A DNA stretch of 25,444 nucleotides from a virus (IMGVR_UViG_3300027754_000397:1-25444), one strand, 5' to 3'. Shown: positions 12,986 to 22,250, counted from the stretch's first letter. Program-made: numbers and translations. Notes: a model not told the origin generated them from the letters alone.

Positions 12986-15900
12986 TACTCAGTACCCCCA
13001 CTTGGTTGACCCTTGCCTATGCTGGCGCTTGACTTGATTGCTTTTTTACGGAGCCTGTCAGATACACCTCTTGCAAAGTCTTGCCCGACTTTTCCGCTGT
13101 TATTTGATTGCGTAGCATTTGCACCGCTGGATGATCCTGTCCCAGACGTTGGATTTCCTCCTTCAGCATTTCTTCCAAGGTAAGCATCGTAGTCACTCCT
13201 AAAATGGACTTTAGTATCGTAGTACACCACTCTGGCATCTGATACATTTCCATCTTGAATTGTATCACTAACAATTTTATTAAACAATCTTTGTTTTTCA
13301 ACCATTATTTGCGTTTTATTGGCAGCGTTATAGGAGTCATCAAACTCTGGTATGTATTGAAAACGTATTCCATTTAAGCCTGCTGTTTCAGCTGCACCAG
13401 CTTTTACTTGCACATTGACCTTATCAGAAAAACGCATATCAGTGACATACGTAAAACCATCAACGCCATATTGACGTAGACGCTCAGTGACTTTAGCCAT
13501 CTGATCTGGAGTAATCTTTTCTTTGAAATAGATTTCTACACCAGGTCTTGCATTTGGCGCAGTGCCATCTTTGACAACCTTAGACATAAAGACCGCATCT
13601 TGGTCATATGCTTTACCTTGCTCAATCAAACGTCTTTCAAGAGTAGTTGGGGAAAAATCTTGACGTACAACAAATTCTGCATTTAATGCACGTTCTGTAG
13701 ATCCCATGAATGAACCGTAAGTATTTGCAAGGTTGTATGTCACAACAGATTTGTCATTGCGTACAACATCATCAAATTCTGCAGCCAGTTCTGCTTGGCC
13801 ATAATTACTCATTGGCTTATTAGGACGCTCACCAGATACACCGAGCTGATATCTTTCAAGTGGAGTCTTCATAGATTGAAGCTCCTGACGCATTGCTATC
13901 TTATTAGCTATATCAGTTTGTCTTGCTTGATCGGCTCTGCTTGGGTAAATAGATGGCCCAACCATTGGCGGTAAAGGTGGGCCAACTGTATTTGGATCTA
14001 TTGGCAAAGTATCACGCATCTCACGCTTTTCACCAACACGCATTGGTGGTGGTTGAAATCCAGCATTAAGACCTTTGCGTAATTCTGCAATCCTAGCTTG
14101 CTCTGGAGATCCAGCTAATGACATTTCATAATCAAGAGATCCACCTTCGCCAGCCTTAGTAGTCCACCCATTAGTAGACCATTTTTCTTTTTCAATAAAC
14201 CATGCAACAGCTTGTAAATCATCAGGGCCTAAATTTCCAATTTGTGGATCAACACCTTTAATCATTCCATTGCTGTTTATTTCTGCTGCTGCCTCTTTAA
14301 ATACATCTTGACCAAAACCAAACTCACTTCCAACATTTGGTTCATAAAGAGTAGAGCCTGCCAAATGTTTTCCAGCAACACCTTTTTCTGCTGGTGGAGG
14401 TATTCTTGGTAAATCTGCCATACGTCTTAACATCCTAGCAGCCCATACATCTATAGTTGCTTCATTAGTAAGACCAATCAAATTGCCTGTAAAGTTAGGT
14501 GTCTTTGGAGAATCACCAGCTTTAACTGATCTAAACATATCAAGTAAAGCCCCCATACTTGCTGGGCTATTTGTATTAAATAATGCACCAGCATCACTTC
14601 TAATTAAATCAAATTCTCCTGCTTTATAAAGCTCATTCAATGTTTTAGGATCAACACTTTGACCAGAGCTAACTCGTTTTTCATATGCAGCCAAGGCATT
14701 ATCATAATCACCACGACTAAATTTATTTAATATTGCAACTGCATTTTTAAAGTTTTGACGCACATCAGTTTGTGCAGATGTTGTCCCAAGTACGTCAGCA
14801 AAGACATCCCCAATACCACCAAACTCTGATCTCAATTGATCACGCATAGCCCTGTACCAACCAGCTTCAGCAATAATGTTTTTAGCAGATTGATCGCCAG
14901 ATTTTGCTCTATCAACAACAGTCTGAACCTCATCAACAATACGGCTTGATAAAGTTGCTTGCCATGCTTCTTTCGGCACACCTTCTGGTGGCGTGTGGAA
15001 ATCATAAGGTATTTGATTTGTTTCAATCTCTGGTATTTTTTCACCAGATTTACCTTTTTTAAATGTAATTTTGTTAACTTCTACTGGTGTCCATCCATCA
15101 GATACAGGGTAGTTATTATGTAAATTTTCAACTGCTTTTGTTGCAGACTGATTTAATACTGGATTGCGTTTAGTAGCCGTAGTTATTACAGATTTTTCTT
15201 GTCTACTTATTTCTATTGGGCCAGATAATGATGGCCCATCAGGGATTATGTTTGTCTGTAGTGGTGTGCCAAGCTTAGACATACCTTTGCTGACCATCTC
15301 ACCAGCTGTAGGCGCTAATTCTTTAGCAACCTTGCCAGCAGTACCAGCAGTAGCCCTTAACACTCCAGCTGTACCAGTACCCGCAGGGATTAAACCAAGA
15401 CTATCAAGTACATCAAAGAACTTAGGCATTTCACCTGTACCCAATGACTCGGCTAATCGAGACAAACCACGCACACCTATTGTCTCTGATACGGGCATAG
15501 ATTCTAATAACGCTTTGACGTTAACTTCTTGCGGATTCATACCCAAAGTAGCTGGCATCATCTCGCCTGTAGCTGGGTTTATCTGTCCAGGTCTTGGAGA
15601 AAATCCAGTCGGTAAACTAACTGTAGCGTTTGGATCAATACCGCCTGGCACAATTAAATTCATGGTGTCATACAAAGATGCACCTTTATCAACCAAATCG
15701 CCAAACCAATTTGCAGCTTGTGAGACAACTCTAGCTATTGGGTTTATTGGCACTTCAAGCGCACCGCCAGTAGAACGCTTTGGAGCAGCTGGTCTAAATC
15801 CAACAGCAGCACCGCCACCCGTATCTGTCATCGTTGTGCCTTGAGGCATTACACCACTGTATGAGCTAGGTGGCAATTTACTAGCACCCACTTCAGCCAT

Positions 15901-16008
15901 CAACACATCACCAGGCTGTTGACCAGCAGGCATCTGTGGCTCAACAACATCAGGCTCTGGATAATAGACATTATCCCAGTTGGTGCGGAGTTCTCGTTCT
16001 AGGCTCAT
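12985..16008 (-). CDS. Very large internal virion protein with helical domain (1007 aa)
   Basis: A 1007-residue protein. Residues 1-260 are low-complexity Pro/Gly/Ala with amphipathic stretches. About 380-625 is a clear globular helical domain: AGWYRAMRDQLRSEFGG, LGTTSAQTDVRQNFKNAV, then PKTPNFTGNLIG with ATIDVWAARML, and DLQAVAWFIEKEKW. This set of motifs resembles helical domains in large phage polyproteins (DUF7178-like), whose TID[HW] motif recalls DNA-glycosylase-type folds; that likeness is a low-confidence impression. About 770-930 has a mixed alpha/beta part (KITPDQMAKVTERLRQYGVDGF). The C-terminus is Ser/Gly-rich and basic. By position it is a T7 gp15/gp16-like ejection protein. It starts 11 bases after the previous stop. 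Confidence 0.7.
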   Translation of the reverse strand: MSLERELRTNWDNVYYPEPDVVEPQMPAGQQPGDVLMAEVGASKLPPSSYSGVMPQGTTMTDTGGGAAVGFRPAAPKRSTGGALEVPINPIARVVSQAANWFGDLVDKGASLYDTMNLIVPGGIDPNATVSLPTGFSPRPGQINPATGEMMPATLGMNPQEVNVKALLESMPVSETIGVRGLSRLAESLGTGEMPKFFDVLDSLGLIPAGTGTAGVLRATAGTAGKVAKELAPTAGEMVSKGMSKLGTPLQTNIIPDGPSLSGPIEISRQEKSVITTATKRNPVLNQSATKAVENLHNNYPVSDGWTPVEVNKITFKKGKSGEKIPEIETNQIPYDFHTPPEGVPKEAWQATLSSRIVDEVQTVVDRAKSGDQSAKNIIAEAGWYRAMRDQLRSEFGGIGDVFADVLGTTSAQTDVRQNFKNAVAILNKFSRGDYDNALAAYEKRVSSGQSVDPKTLNELYKAGEFDLIRSDAGALFNTNSPASMGALLDMFRSVKAGDSPKTPNFTGNLIGLTNEATIDVWAARMLRRMADLPRIPPPAEKGVAGKHLAGSTLYEPNVGSEFGFGQDVFKEAAAEINSNGMIKGVDPQIGNLGPDDLQAVAWFIEKEKWSTNGWTTKAGEGGSLDYEMSLAGSPEQARIAELRKGLNAGFQPPPMRVGEKREMRDTLPIDPNTVGPPLPPMVGPSIYPSRADQARQTDIANKIAMRQELQSMKTPLERYQLGVSGERPNKPMSNYGQAELAAEFDDVVRNDKSVVTYNLANTYGSFMGSTERALNAEFVVRQDFSPTTLERRLIEQGKAYDQDAVFMSKVVKDGTAPNARPGVEIYFKEKITPDQMAKVTERLRQYGVDGFTYVTDMRFSDKVNVQVKAGAAETAGLNGIRFQYIPEFDDSYNAANKTQIMVEKQRLFNKIVSDTIQDGNVSDARVVYYDTKVHFRSDYDAYLGRNAEGGNPTSGTGSSSGANATQSNNSGKVGQDFARGVSDRLRKKAIKSSASIGKGQPSGGTE

Positions 16009-16019
16009 ATATTATCCAT

Positions 16020-17720
16020 TTATTGTTTTTGTATATTATCCGTGTATTTTTTTTGAGCTTTCTTCAAGAGATCAACTTCACCTTTACTTAAACCCTTAAC
16101 TTTATCAAAGTCAATCTGGTCAATAGGCATATCAGGCAATTTGGAATTAGGCACAGTCTTCATAACAGCATCAACTTGTGCTTCAGCTTCATCACGTTTC
16201 TTTTTTTTATCAATAACTTGTTTATCCCCGTTATATCGCCTAATGGCATCTTCAACAGCTTTATCAGGACTTTTGTAGACAGGCACACCCTCTGAATTAG
16301 GTTCTTTCTTTTGAAGCTCCTCAAGATATAACTTAGTTACTTCAATCTTTAATTCTGCTTTGGCTTTGCCAGGATCAATATAAGGGCTAGTAATGCCAGC
16401 CTCTCGATCAATTCGCTCATGTGCTTTACGTCCTTGATCATCTACAACAGCTCGGCTAATAGACTCAAATTCTGATCTACTCATACTATTTGAATAAGGA
16501 GCAATCTGATCCCAACTGTTAATCACACCACGTTTTATTTGGTCATACAAAGACATGGCCAACATTGGGTTTGCCACTGGGTCTTTAGGTTTAAGTAATT
16601 CTTGAGCAGACTGAATAGTTAACTCACCCATAGTTACAAGTGAACTAATAATCTCTTTCTTTCTACCACCTCCCGCAGAAAGAAACTCCAACTTTAAGAC
16701 ATTACCTTTATCATTATTTTCGCTTTTAATAATAGCCTCGTCAATTTTGCGAGTCTGCTCTTGGTCAGCATAAGATTTAATCATATCTGTTCTGATAGCA
16801 ACTTGTTGATCTTTAGACATTGACTTATACAAACTTGTTAACTCGCCAACATCACCAGCCATAAACTTTTTAAATGCCATTCCAGCAGTTGGAGCAAAAT
16901 CTCTATCATTTAACTTACCAACAATAGCATTTGATTTGGCATTTTCAACCGCTTTAATAGCTTCCATTGCAAGCTGATTTCCACCAGCCAATACAATTGA
17001 TTGCTTACTTAGAAATGGTGCAATGGTAGTTTGCAATATACCATCAATATCTTGCGCTGATGCTGTTCCTTCTTCCCAACCTAATGGAACTTTGGAATAT
17101 GTATCAATCATTGTTTCCAACATCTTTGGTAACTTATCAATACTTTGCTTCATTTGAACTTGATATGCTGCTTGTCTTGCTTTCTCATCAAACTTTAAAG
17201 CCTGTGCATAAACAGTATGGCCAACAGTAGTCATCTGCGCTCTGAACCTAATAGATGTCTCAGGATCTAAATTTGTCAATAAAGAAACCGAACCATCAAT
17301 ATCATCACGCAATTCTTTTTGTAATCTAACTGGGTCTACTGGCGCACCTGATTCAATCCTAGATAATCTGTCTGATTGACGATTTTGAAAGTTAGAAAGA
17401 ATATCTGATCCAAGTAAATGGGCAGATGCCTTGTTGTACGTTTCTTGGAATACTCGCCCAGATCCTTGCACTACTGGTGGTGTGCCAGTTCGTTTTGCTG
17501 TTTCTAATTGTTCTTTGCTTGGTGGAAACTCTACCGCATATTTAAGAGCAGCAGTCTGAGCGTCTTTGGTTGCTTGATCAGTAAAGAATGCACTCATCCT
17601 ATCAAGTTGCTGACTCAGCACATTAAAGCCTTGGGCAGCAGCCTGCTGTGGAGCAGTGCTTATCCTTGGCAAATCTGCGTACTGAGCGCCAGCGTATTCG
17701 TAGGTAGGTAATGTTGCCAT
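16020..17720 (-). CDS. Internal virion protein, gp15-like (566 aa)
   Basis: A 566-residue protein rich in Lys, Gln, Ala and Glu and almost wholly helical. The N-terminus (about 12-110) has patterns common to podovirus internal virion proteins: AQYADLPRI, then GFNVLSQQLDRMSAFF, AALKYAVEFPPSKE and GRVFQETYNKAS. The middle (about 100-330) is long helices, and the C-terminus (about 440-566) is highly charged coiled coil ending KKAQKKYTDNIQKQ. It lies between the gp14-like gene and the 1007-residue protein, matching T7 gp15 in order. I infer it is part of the core that is ejected into the host to make the periplasmic conduit. No enzyme motif is seen. It starts three bases after the gp14-like stop. 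Confidence 0.78.
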   Translation of the reverse strand: MATLPTYEYAGAQYADLPRISTAPQQAAAQGFNVLSQQLDRMSAFFTDQATKDAQTAALKYAVEFPPSKEQLETAKRTGTPPVVQGSGRVFQETYNKASAHLLGSDILSNFQNRQSDRLSRIESGAPVDPVRLQKELRDDIDGSVSLLTNLDPETSIRFRAQMTTVGHTVYAQALKFDEKARQAAYQVQMKQSIDKLPKMLETMIDTYSKVPLGWEEGTASAQDIDGILQTTIAPFLSKQSIVLAGGNQLAMEAIKAVENAKSNAIVGKLNDRDFAPTAGMAFKKFMAGDVGELTSLYKSMSKDQQVAIRTDMIKSYADQEQTRKIDEAIIKSENNDKGNVLKLEFLSAGGGRKKEIISSLVTMGELTIQSAQELLKPKDPVANPMLAMSLYDQIKRGVINSWDQIAPYSNSMSRSEFESISRAVVDDQGRKAHERIDREAGITSPYIDPGKAKAELKIEVTKLYLEELQKKEPNSEGVPVYKSPDKAVEDAIRRYNGDKQVIDKKKKRDEAEAQVDAVMKTVPNSKLPDMPIDQIDFDKVKGLSKGEVDLLKKAQKKYTDNIQKQ

Positions 17721-17723
17721 CTC

Positions 17724-18311
17724 TTATGCAGTCTTTGGTAACTTTGTTGTGCCATAAGTGCCATAACCCAATGCAGCCATTCCAGCACCTTTAAGTAATC
17801 CAATGTTTTCTGTGGTGTTTGCAGCTTCTCTCAAACTTTGAGATACAGCCAATCCACCAGACAATGCCAAGCCTGCATTTTCGCTAAGAATCTGCATTTC
17901 GTTTCCTGCTCTGTAAGCATTAGACTGCTCAACACTCAATGGGCTACCCGTCAATGGGTCTACACCACCAGCTACTGCTCTAGCCCTTATAGTGCCTGCC
18001 AGACGTTGCTGGCGCTCAAACAGTTGGAATGCCTGCCTATTGTAATTTAAAGCTCCTTGGCGGCCTTGTAGCTCTGCCTGTGAAGCTTGTAATCGGTAGG
18101 CATCAGCTTGCTGTTGAGAAGATGCAACGCTAGATACAGCACCCAAAGCACTGCCAGCAATTTGCATATTAGCTGCACTAAAAAAAGATGGGGCATTATA
18201 TGAAGCAACTTCAGCAGCTGTTGCTGGTGCTAATGCTTCTGCAAAAGATGCTCCTTCTGCAACTGTTGCTGCTGTTCCTGCTTCGGCAAAGTAAAGTGCT
18301 ATTGCTTCCAT
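17724..18311 (-). CDS. Internal virion protein, T7 gp14-like (195 aa)
   Basis: A 195-residue Ala-rich protein matching the architecture of T7 gp14, the internal core protein that inserts into the outer membrane on ejection. It has a hydrophobic N-terminal third (about 38-65), then a helical hinge with the pattern QQQADAYRLQASQAEL (66-81) and LNYNRQAFQLFERQQRL (about 87-103), and a typical GGVDPLTGSPL turn (about 114-124). A second mildly hydrophobic helical region (about 145-185) ends the protein. The ATG follows the tail-tube B stop directly (TAA ATG). Order and size agree with gp14 (196 residues in T7). The family call rests on architecture and position, not on an alignment. Confidence 0.82.
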   Translation of the reverse strand: MEAIALYFAEAGTAATVAEGASFAEALAPATAAEVASYNAPSFFSAANMQIAGSALGAVSSVASSQQQADAYRLQASQAELQGRQGALNYNRQAFQLFERQQRLAGTIRARAVAGGVDPLTGSPLSVEQSNAYRAGNEMQILSENAGLALSGGLAVSQSLREAANTTENIGLLKGAGMAALGYGTYGTTKLPKTA

Positions 18312-20294
18312 TTATGTGCCTCCATACACACTAAGCTTATATTCCATCCCAAGCAAATTAAGCTTGAGTGGCAAAGTTTGTGTGATTGTAATTTGTGCAT
18401 CTTGGTCATATCCGCTAATGCCAGAAATTAACTTAGTGCCAGTAAACTCAGGCACATCAGTATCCAATATTCCAACTGTATCCAAGGTTCTAATTGGCAC
18501 TAGGTTGTCATTCACAATAATGTGCTGAGTCTGATACAGAATGGCATTGACCTCAACAATACGTTTAACAAATCCTGTCCTGGCTCCTGCTTGCAATCTT
18601 GGTTCAATTGGCAAAGTAATAATGCTTATAGTAAATGGCAGGCCAACCTCATAACTAGTAACGCTGGCTCTGTCCATCGTGATTGATCCACCGCCACTCA
18701 CCACCTCATCTGATAACACAGCGCCATCAGCCTTAACATTCAATGTCTCGCCAATGTGTGGCAGGCTAGATATTGTAGTAGCCACACCACCAGTAAATGC
18801 ACAATCTGTAAATATGGTGGTATCAAATACTTCAACATAATACTTGTCCACAGAGTTAAATGTGCGCTTGACCACCACATAGATATCTTCAACATCTACG
18901 CCAATATCCTTAAACAATCCATCCGTATTAAGCCTGCTTGGAGCAACCACATTTTGCTGGCGCAGAATTGAATAGTTGGCAATTGTGCCATCTCCATTCA
19001 ACATAAACAGCGTGTCTGTTTCCTCGGTGCTTGTAGCTTTACGCAATGCCAACTCAGCAGGCGTGTTAATCAAGTGACCAGACAATAAGCTAATAGACTG
19101 GCTGACATAGGACAAAGTTGTATCGCTGAATTGAAACTCATTAAGTGCTTTACCTTGGCGCTGCACATACAACGTGCCAGACTGCAGAATCTGAACCCTG
19201 ATACCTTCTCTAGATCCATTGCGACTCACCGCCTTCACAAAGAAGTTGGTAGGTGTAATAGGATCAAGTCCATTTTGTGGAACATAGAACTCGCCACCAG
19301 TGGTAAACACTTGCAAGTCTCGCCCACTAATAATGTCAGTAATGATGTTCAAGCTATTGGTATCTAATGTGGCCTCAACCGCATCATCATCGTAAGCCTG
19401 GTCAGGCAGGAAATCAAAGAACTGAGCTACCTTGCTACCCCAAATAGTTGATGGACGTGTCTTAGATCCACCAAAGTAAAGTCTACCTTCATGGAATGTA
19501 GCAGTCCTTGGCCATCCCTTAGTGCTTGACCATACTGATTCATATCCTGACTCATACTCCCATGATCCATTAGCAATAGCAGTTATATCAAAAAATGGAA
19601 TTTCGGTCACTGCACTCACTACAGTTGTACTTGTGTAAGCCACAATCCTTGCCCGTCCCTGTGGGTTGGCATTAACGTATTGGCCAACAGAGCCAGAGCT
19701 AAACACAGCAGAACTAGCAGTAAGAGTCACCTCACCAGACTTAGCGCTTGGTGTCAATGTGCCTGCTGGGTTGGATAGAGTCAATGTAAAAGCATATTTT
19801 GGTATGCCAATAAAAGTTACATTGCTGACAGTCCAATCAGCATCAGTAGCCCCACGCACAATCTTAATTGGGTTAATGTCTTTGTGTGTAATGATCAAAG
19901 TATCAGCACTTTGAGTCCAACACATATTAGCCAAAATAGAGCTGGTCACCGCAGTAACCGCCAAATAATCTAATCCACCGCCATTGATATTGGTAATCTG
20001 TACTTTGTCTTTAAAGATATACATACGCTGATTAGCAAATATCAACATATAACTGTCATCCACCGAAAACTCAAATGGAACAGATCTAGTGCCACTTGAT
20101 GGAGATGCAGCACTGGGTATCTCAAATAAATACTTTAATCCACCACGCCTACGTACACCGCCTTGTGGTTGAACAACCACGTTAGTTAATGTCTCAGCGC
20201 CATTCTGATACTGATTTAAATCAACTCTTGCCCGTAGCAATGGGTCTAATTCACCACTGCTAAAGTTAGTTTGAAATGAAACAAGTCTAGACAT
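18312..20294 (-). CDS. Tail tubular protein B / nozzle (660 aa)
   Basis: A 660-residue tail nozzle protein of the T7 gp12 type, which forms the hexameric tip of the short tail. The N-terminus is diagnostic: FSSGELDPLLRARVDLNQYQNG (about 12-33) followed by VVVQPQGGVRRRGGLKY (about 39-55), the usual start of nozzle proteins. The remainder is beta-rich. A run such as WPRTATFHEGRLYFGGS (about 260-276) with PSTIWGSKVAQFFDF is the conserved propeller-type core. Length is a little under T7 gp12 (794 residues), as in many distant podoviruses. It overlaps the tail tubular A gene by one base (TAATG) and is followed directly by the internal virion genes. Confidence 0.92.
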   Translation of the reverse strand: MSRLVSFQTNFSSGELDPLLRARVDLNQYQNGAETLTNVVVQPQGGVRRRGGLKYLFEIPSAASPSSGTRSVPFEFSVDDSYMLIFANQRMYIFKDKVQITNINGGGLDYLAVTAVTSSILANMCWTQSADTLIITHKDINPIKIVRGATDADWTVSNVTFIGIPKYAFTLTLSNPAGTLTPSAKSGEVTLTASSAVFSSGSVGQYVNANPQGRARIVAYTSTTVVSAVTEIPFFDITAIANGSWEYESGYESVWSSTKGWPRTATFHEGRLYFGGSKTRPSTIWGSKVAQFFDFLPDQAYDDDAVEATLDTNSLNIITDIISGRDLQVFTTGGEFYVPQNGLDPITPTNFFVKAVSRNGSREGIRVQILQSGTLYVQRQGKALNEFQFSDTTLSYVSQSISLLSGHLINTPAELALRKATSTEETDTLFMLNGDGTIANYSILRQQNVVAPSRLNTDGLFKDIGVDVEDIYVVVKRTFNSVDKYYVEVFDTTIFTDCAFTGGVATTISSLPHIGETLNVKADGAVLSDEVVSGGGSITMDRASVTSYEVGLPFTISIITLPIEPRLQAGARTGFVKRIVEVNAILYQTQHIIVNDNLVPIRTLDTVGILDTDVPEFTGTKLISGISGYDQDAQITITQTLPLKLNLLGMEYKLSVYGGT

Positions 20295-20908
20295 TAGTTC
20301 CTCACAGCAATGAGGCTAAAGTCTTCAAAGGATTGCGAGGTGTTGCCTTGGCCATCAATGACCATAGCAGTTCTTAAAAAACCACCTCTATTATTCTCGC
20401 TAGGACCACCAGTAGCAATGCCCTGCCAATACTGTGTCTTGGTAATCTGATCAGTAATAGGATCAGCTAAATGCCAAGTCATCATGTATTTAAGCAATTG
20501 AATAAAGTAACTAGGCATCTCAGACTCAGTAGGCAAATACTGGTAATCAATGACCACAGTCTCTTCATTAGTCAACAATTTATCGCCTTGGATAACCCAA
20601 TCGCTAAATGTTCTGGCGCCAACTTGGTCAGAGTTGTAAGCTCTACGAATAGTCCCAAGTCTGTCACTTGGTAGCTGATACTCGTATTTGTATTGGTTAA
20701 CAGGGGTGTTGGTTGTCTGTGCTAATTGCACCTTCTTGAATGTAAAACTCCAAGGATAAGATTGCAATGTAGACTTTTTAACGTCAGGATAAATACGATC
20801 ACACAGGTTAGATGAGTCTGTGCCTTCATTAAATGAAGATATAGATTTAGCCCCAAGCATCAGCAGGGCATCGGAACATACTTTTAAATCTGTATCGCCA
20901 CTCGCCAT
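20294..20908 (-). CDS. Tail tubular protein A (204 aa)
   Basis: A 204-residue adaptor of the T7 gp11 family (tail tubular protein A), the ring between portal and nozzle. Visible marks are CSDALLMLGAKSISSF (about 11-26), CDRIYPDVKKSTLQSYPWSF (36-55), the turn YQLPSDRLGTIRRAY, and a C-terminal region with ATGGPSENNRGGFL. The YPWSFTFKK pattern is characteristic. Length is normal (T7 gp11 has 196 residues). GAGG lies six bases ahead of the ATG. It is separated from the decoration gene by 71 bases that hold a hairpin, so expression may be set independently of the capsid genes. Confidence 0.93.
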   Translation of the reverse strand: MASGDTDLKVCSDALLMLGAKSISSFNEGTDSSNLCDRIYPDVKKSTLQSYPWSFTFKKVQLAQTTNTPVNQYKYEYQLPSDRLGTIRRAYNSDQVGARTFSDWVIQGDKLLTNEETVVIDYQYLPTESEMPSYFIQLLKYMMTWHLADPITDQITKTQYWQGIATGGPSENNRGGFLRTAMVIDGQGNTSQSFEDFSLIAVRN

Positions 20909-20930
20909 AAATCACCTCAGATGTAAGAAT

Positions 20931-20960
20931 GGCCAACCACCGATTGCTCAGTAGTTGGCC
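20931..20960 (-). other. Intergenic hairpin between capsid and tail genes
   Basis: A perfect 7-base inverted repeat, GGCCAAC (20931-20937) with GTTGGCC (20954-20960), encloses a 16-base loop that can add two more pairs. On the late-gene strand it is not followed by a T-run, so it is not a standard intrinsic terminator. It is more likely an RNA-processing or 3'-end-stabilising stem that raises capsid/decoration mRNA over tail mRNA. Function inferred. Confidence 0.45.
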
Positions 20961-20979
20961 TGCTCAATAGACACTAAGG

Positions 20980-21261
20980 TTAGTCAGTATCAGTTGCAGT
21001 AATTGTCACACCGTCAGTAATATCAACCACAGTACCTGTGTTTGAATTTACATAAGCAGTAGACAATACTGGTGTACCACCAGAAGCAGAGATGCAAAAG
21101 ATAATGTCGTTTACCTTAATTAAAGCTGCAACAGAGTTGAAGTAGCCAGAGGCACGAATTACCGATTGAGCATCAGTGCTGGTGTATGTCCAAATTTGTG
21201 GAGCATTACCAGCCTTTGATTGACCACCGATAGGGTTTAAACCCGTTGAAGAAAAAGCCAT
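20980..21261 (-). CDS. Probable capsid decoration/structural protein (93 aa)
   Basis: A 93-residue beta-rich protein right after the major capsid gene. The pattern FSSTGLNPIGGQSKAGNAPQIWTY at the N-terminus, GYFNSV in the middle and DGVTITATDTD at the end belongs to a group of short proteins repeatedly found in this position in podoviruses and siphoviruses. I infer a head decoration or head-fibre role from position and composition. The family is widespread but I know of no settled function. GGAG lies nine bases ahead of ATG 21261, and only 12 bases separate it from the capsid stop. It would be expressed at capsid-like levels. Confidence 0.75.
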   Translation of the reverse strand: MAFSSTGLNPIGGQSKAGNAPQIWTYTSTDAQSVIRASGYFNSVAALIKVNDIIFCISASGGTPVLSTAYVNSNTGTVVDITDGVTITATDTD

Positions 21262-21273
21262 GATGTGTACTCC

Positions 21274-22116
21274 TTATTCTGTACAGGTGATGTCAACACA
21301 GCCACCAGCATCGATAGCAATAGCGCCAGCAGAGAACATCGAGCTAACAAGCCATGAGGTTTTCTCAGGAATGTAGTTGATCTCACTGCGGATTGCCATG
21401 CTCTCAGCCATGCCAACTGCCATCTTGTGGAAAGCGTACACCTTACGGGTTTGACCAGAACCACCACCAGTTAAACCAGTTTCAGAACGGTCACCAATAG
21501 TGATGAAGTTAAATCCCATGAAGCTACTAATATCACCTTGCACCAATGCTTTGACGCTGTTGAAGTCAGAACTTGTGACAGCAGTCTCAGACAACAAGCT
21601 AGACAACTGTGATGCATGAATCAACATTGTGCGATCTTCTGCAGGCACATTGTTTGTATTCAATAAACGTGCAGCTTCACGCAATTTAGCCATGTTCAAG
21701 TTTGTACCAGCGCCACCGATGCTAGTAGCAACAGTCAAGCTGGTGCTTGATGCTGCCAATGCGTCAATGATCATCTGGTCAGATCTACGGCCAATAGCTT
21801 TAGCAACAACTTGTACGAGTTCTTGACGCTCATCAAAGTTAACTTTAGCCTGGTTAAATATGTCAGAGTATTCAGCAGCAATATAGTCTGTCAATGTAAC
21901 AGTTGCTTGTGAATAAGTGACGTTAAGAGGAACCACATCAGTTTGGGGTACACGAACTTGTGCAACGCCAGATCCAATTTTGGGGAACTTGTGTGTGCTT
22001 GCTGTAACTCCAGTACGCAAACGGACAGCATTACGCAAGACAGCATCAGCTTGATACGCTTGTTTAACTTCCGTGTCGAACAGGGTTACAAATGCGGTGG
22101 AAATGCCAATCGCCAT
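21274..22116 (-). CDS. Major capsid protein (280 aa)
   Basis: A 280-residue capsid protein of the phage capsid group seen in BPP-1-like and related podoviruses, presumably HK97 fold. Visible marks are the N-terminus FVTLFDTEVKQAYQA, DVVPLNVTYSQATVTLTDYIAAEYSDIFNQAKVNFDER (about 60-97; extended-loop region), RRSDQMIIDAL, then PAEDRTMLIHASQLSSLL (158-175), and the strand AFHKMAVGMAES. AGGAG (22124-22128) seven bases ahead of the ATG is a strong ribosome-binding site. It has its own promoter (22256-22282) and a folded leader, as expected for the most abundant virion protein. It is shorter than T7 gp10 and not obviously homologous in sequence. Confidence 0.9.
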   Translation of the reverse strand: MAIGISTAFVTLFDTEVKQAYQADAVLRNAVRLRTGVTASTHKFPKIGSGVAQVRVPQTDVVPLNVTYSQATVTLTDYIAAEYSDIFNQAKVNFDERQELVQVVAKAIGRRSDQMIIDALAASSTSLTVATSIGGAGTNLNMAKLREAARLLNTNNVPAEDRTMLIHASQLSSLLSETAVTSSDFNSVKALVQGDISSFMGFNFITIGDRSETGLTGGGSGQTRKVYAFHKMAVGMAESMAIRSEINYIPEKTSWLVSSMFSAGAIAIDAGGCVDITCTE

Positions 22117-22250
22117 TTGTTTTCTCCTAGAAAACGGTTGATGAAATGTTTATCGCCAACGGTTGTCCAGAATACTCTGGGCCAAGACTTGTGCCTTACA
22201 GCGCACCCCTGGATAGACTACTATCGTCACTGGCCTTGCGGTTATCAGTA
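22117..22250 (-). promoter_or_regulatory. Folded 5' leader of major capsid mRNA
   Basis: From the predicted start near 22249 the leader is about 132 nt. On the minus strand GGCCA (22235-22231) can pair with TGGCC (22184-22180), enclosing a perfect GATAG/CTATC hairpin (22225-22212, four-base loop) and a GTGC/GCAC hairpin (22206-22191). A CCAGA/TCTGG hairpin (22180-22167) follows, sharing one base with the closing stem. CAACCGTT occurs twice (22165-22158 and 22140-22133) just before the ribosome-binding site. The structure may protect the mRNA or tune translation. The pairs are read by eye and not energy-tested. Confidence 0.45.

Noticed and set aside
13017-13301. 94-residue frame within the end of the 1007-residue gene
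   Set aside because: Shadow frame on the same strand; no ribosome-binding site and the host gene continues through it with coherent composition.
15164-15844. 226-residue plus-strand frame opposite the 1007-residue gene
   Set aside because: Mirror frame of a strongly coding minus-strand gene; low-complexity Pro/Ser/Val/Ala sequence follows from the codons of the opposite strand; no ribosome-binding site context or neighbours on that strand.
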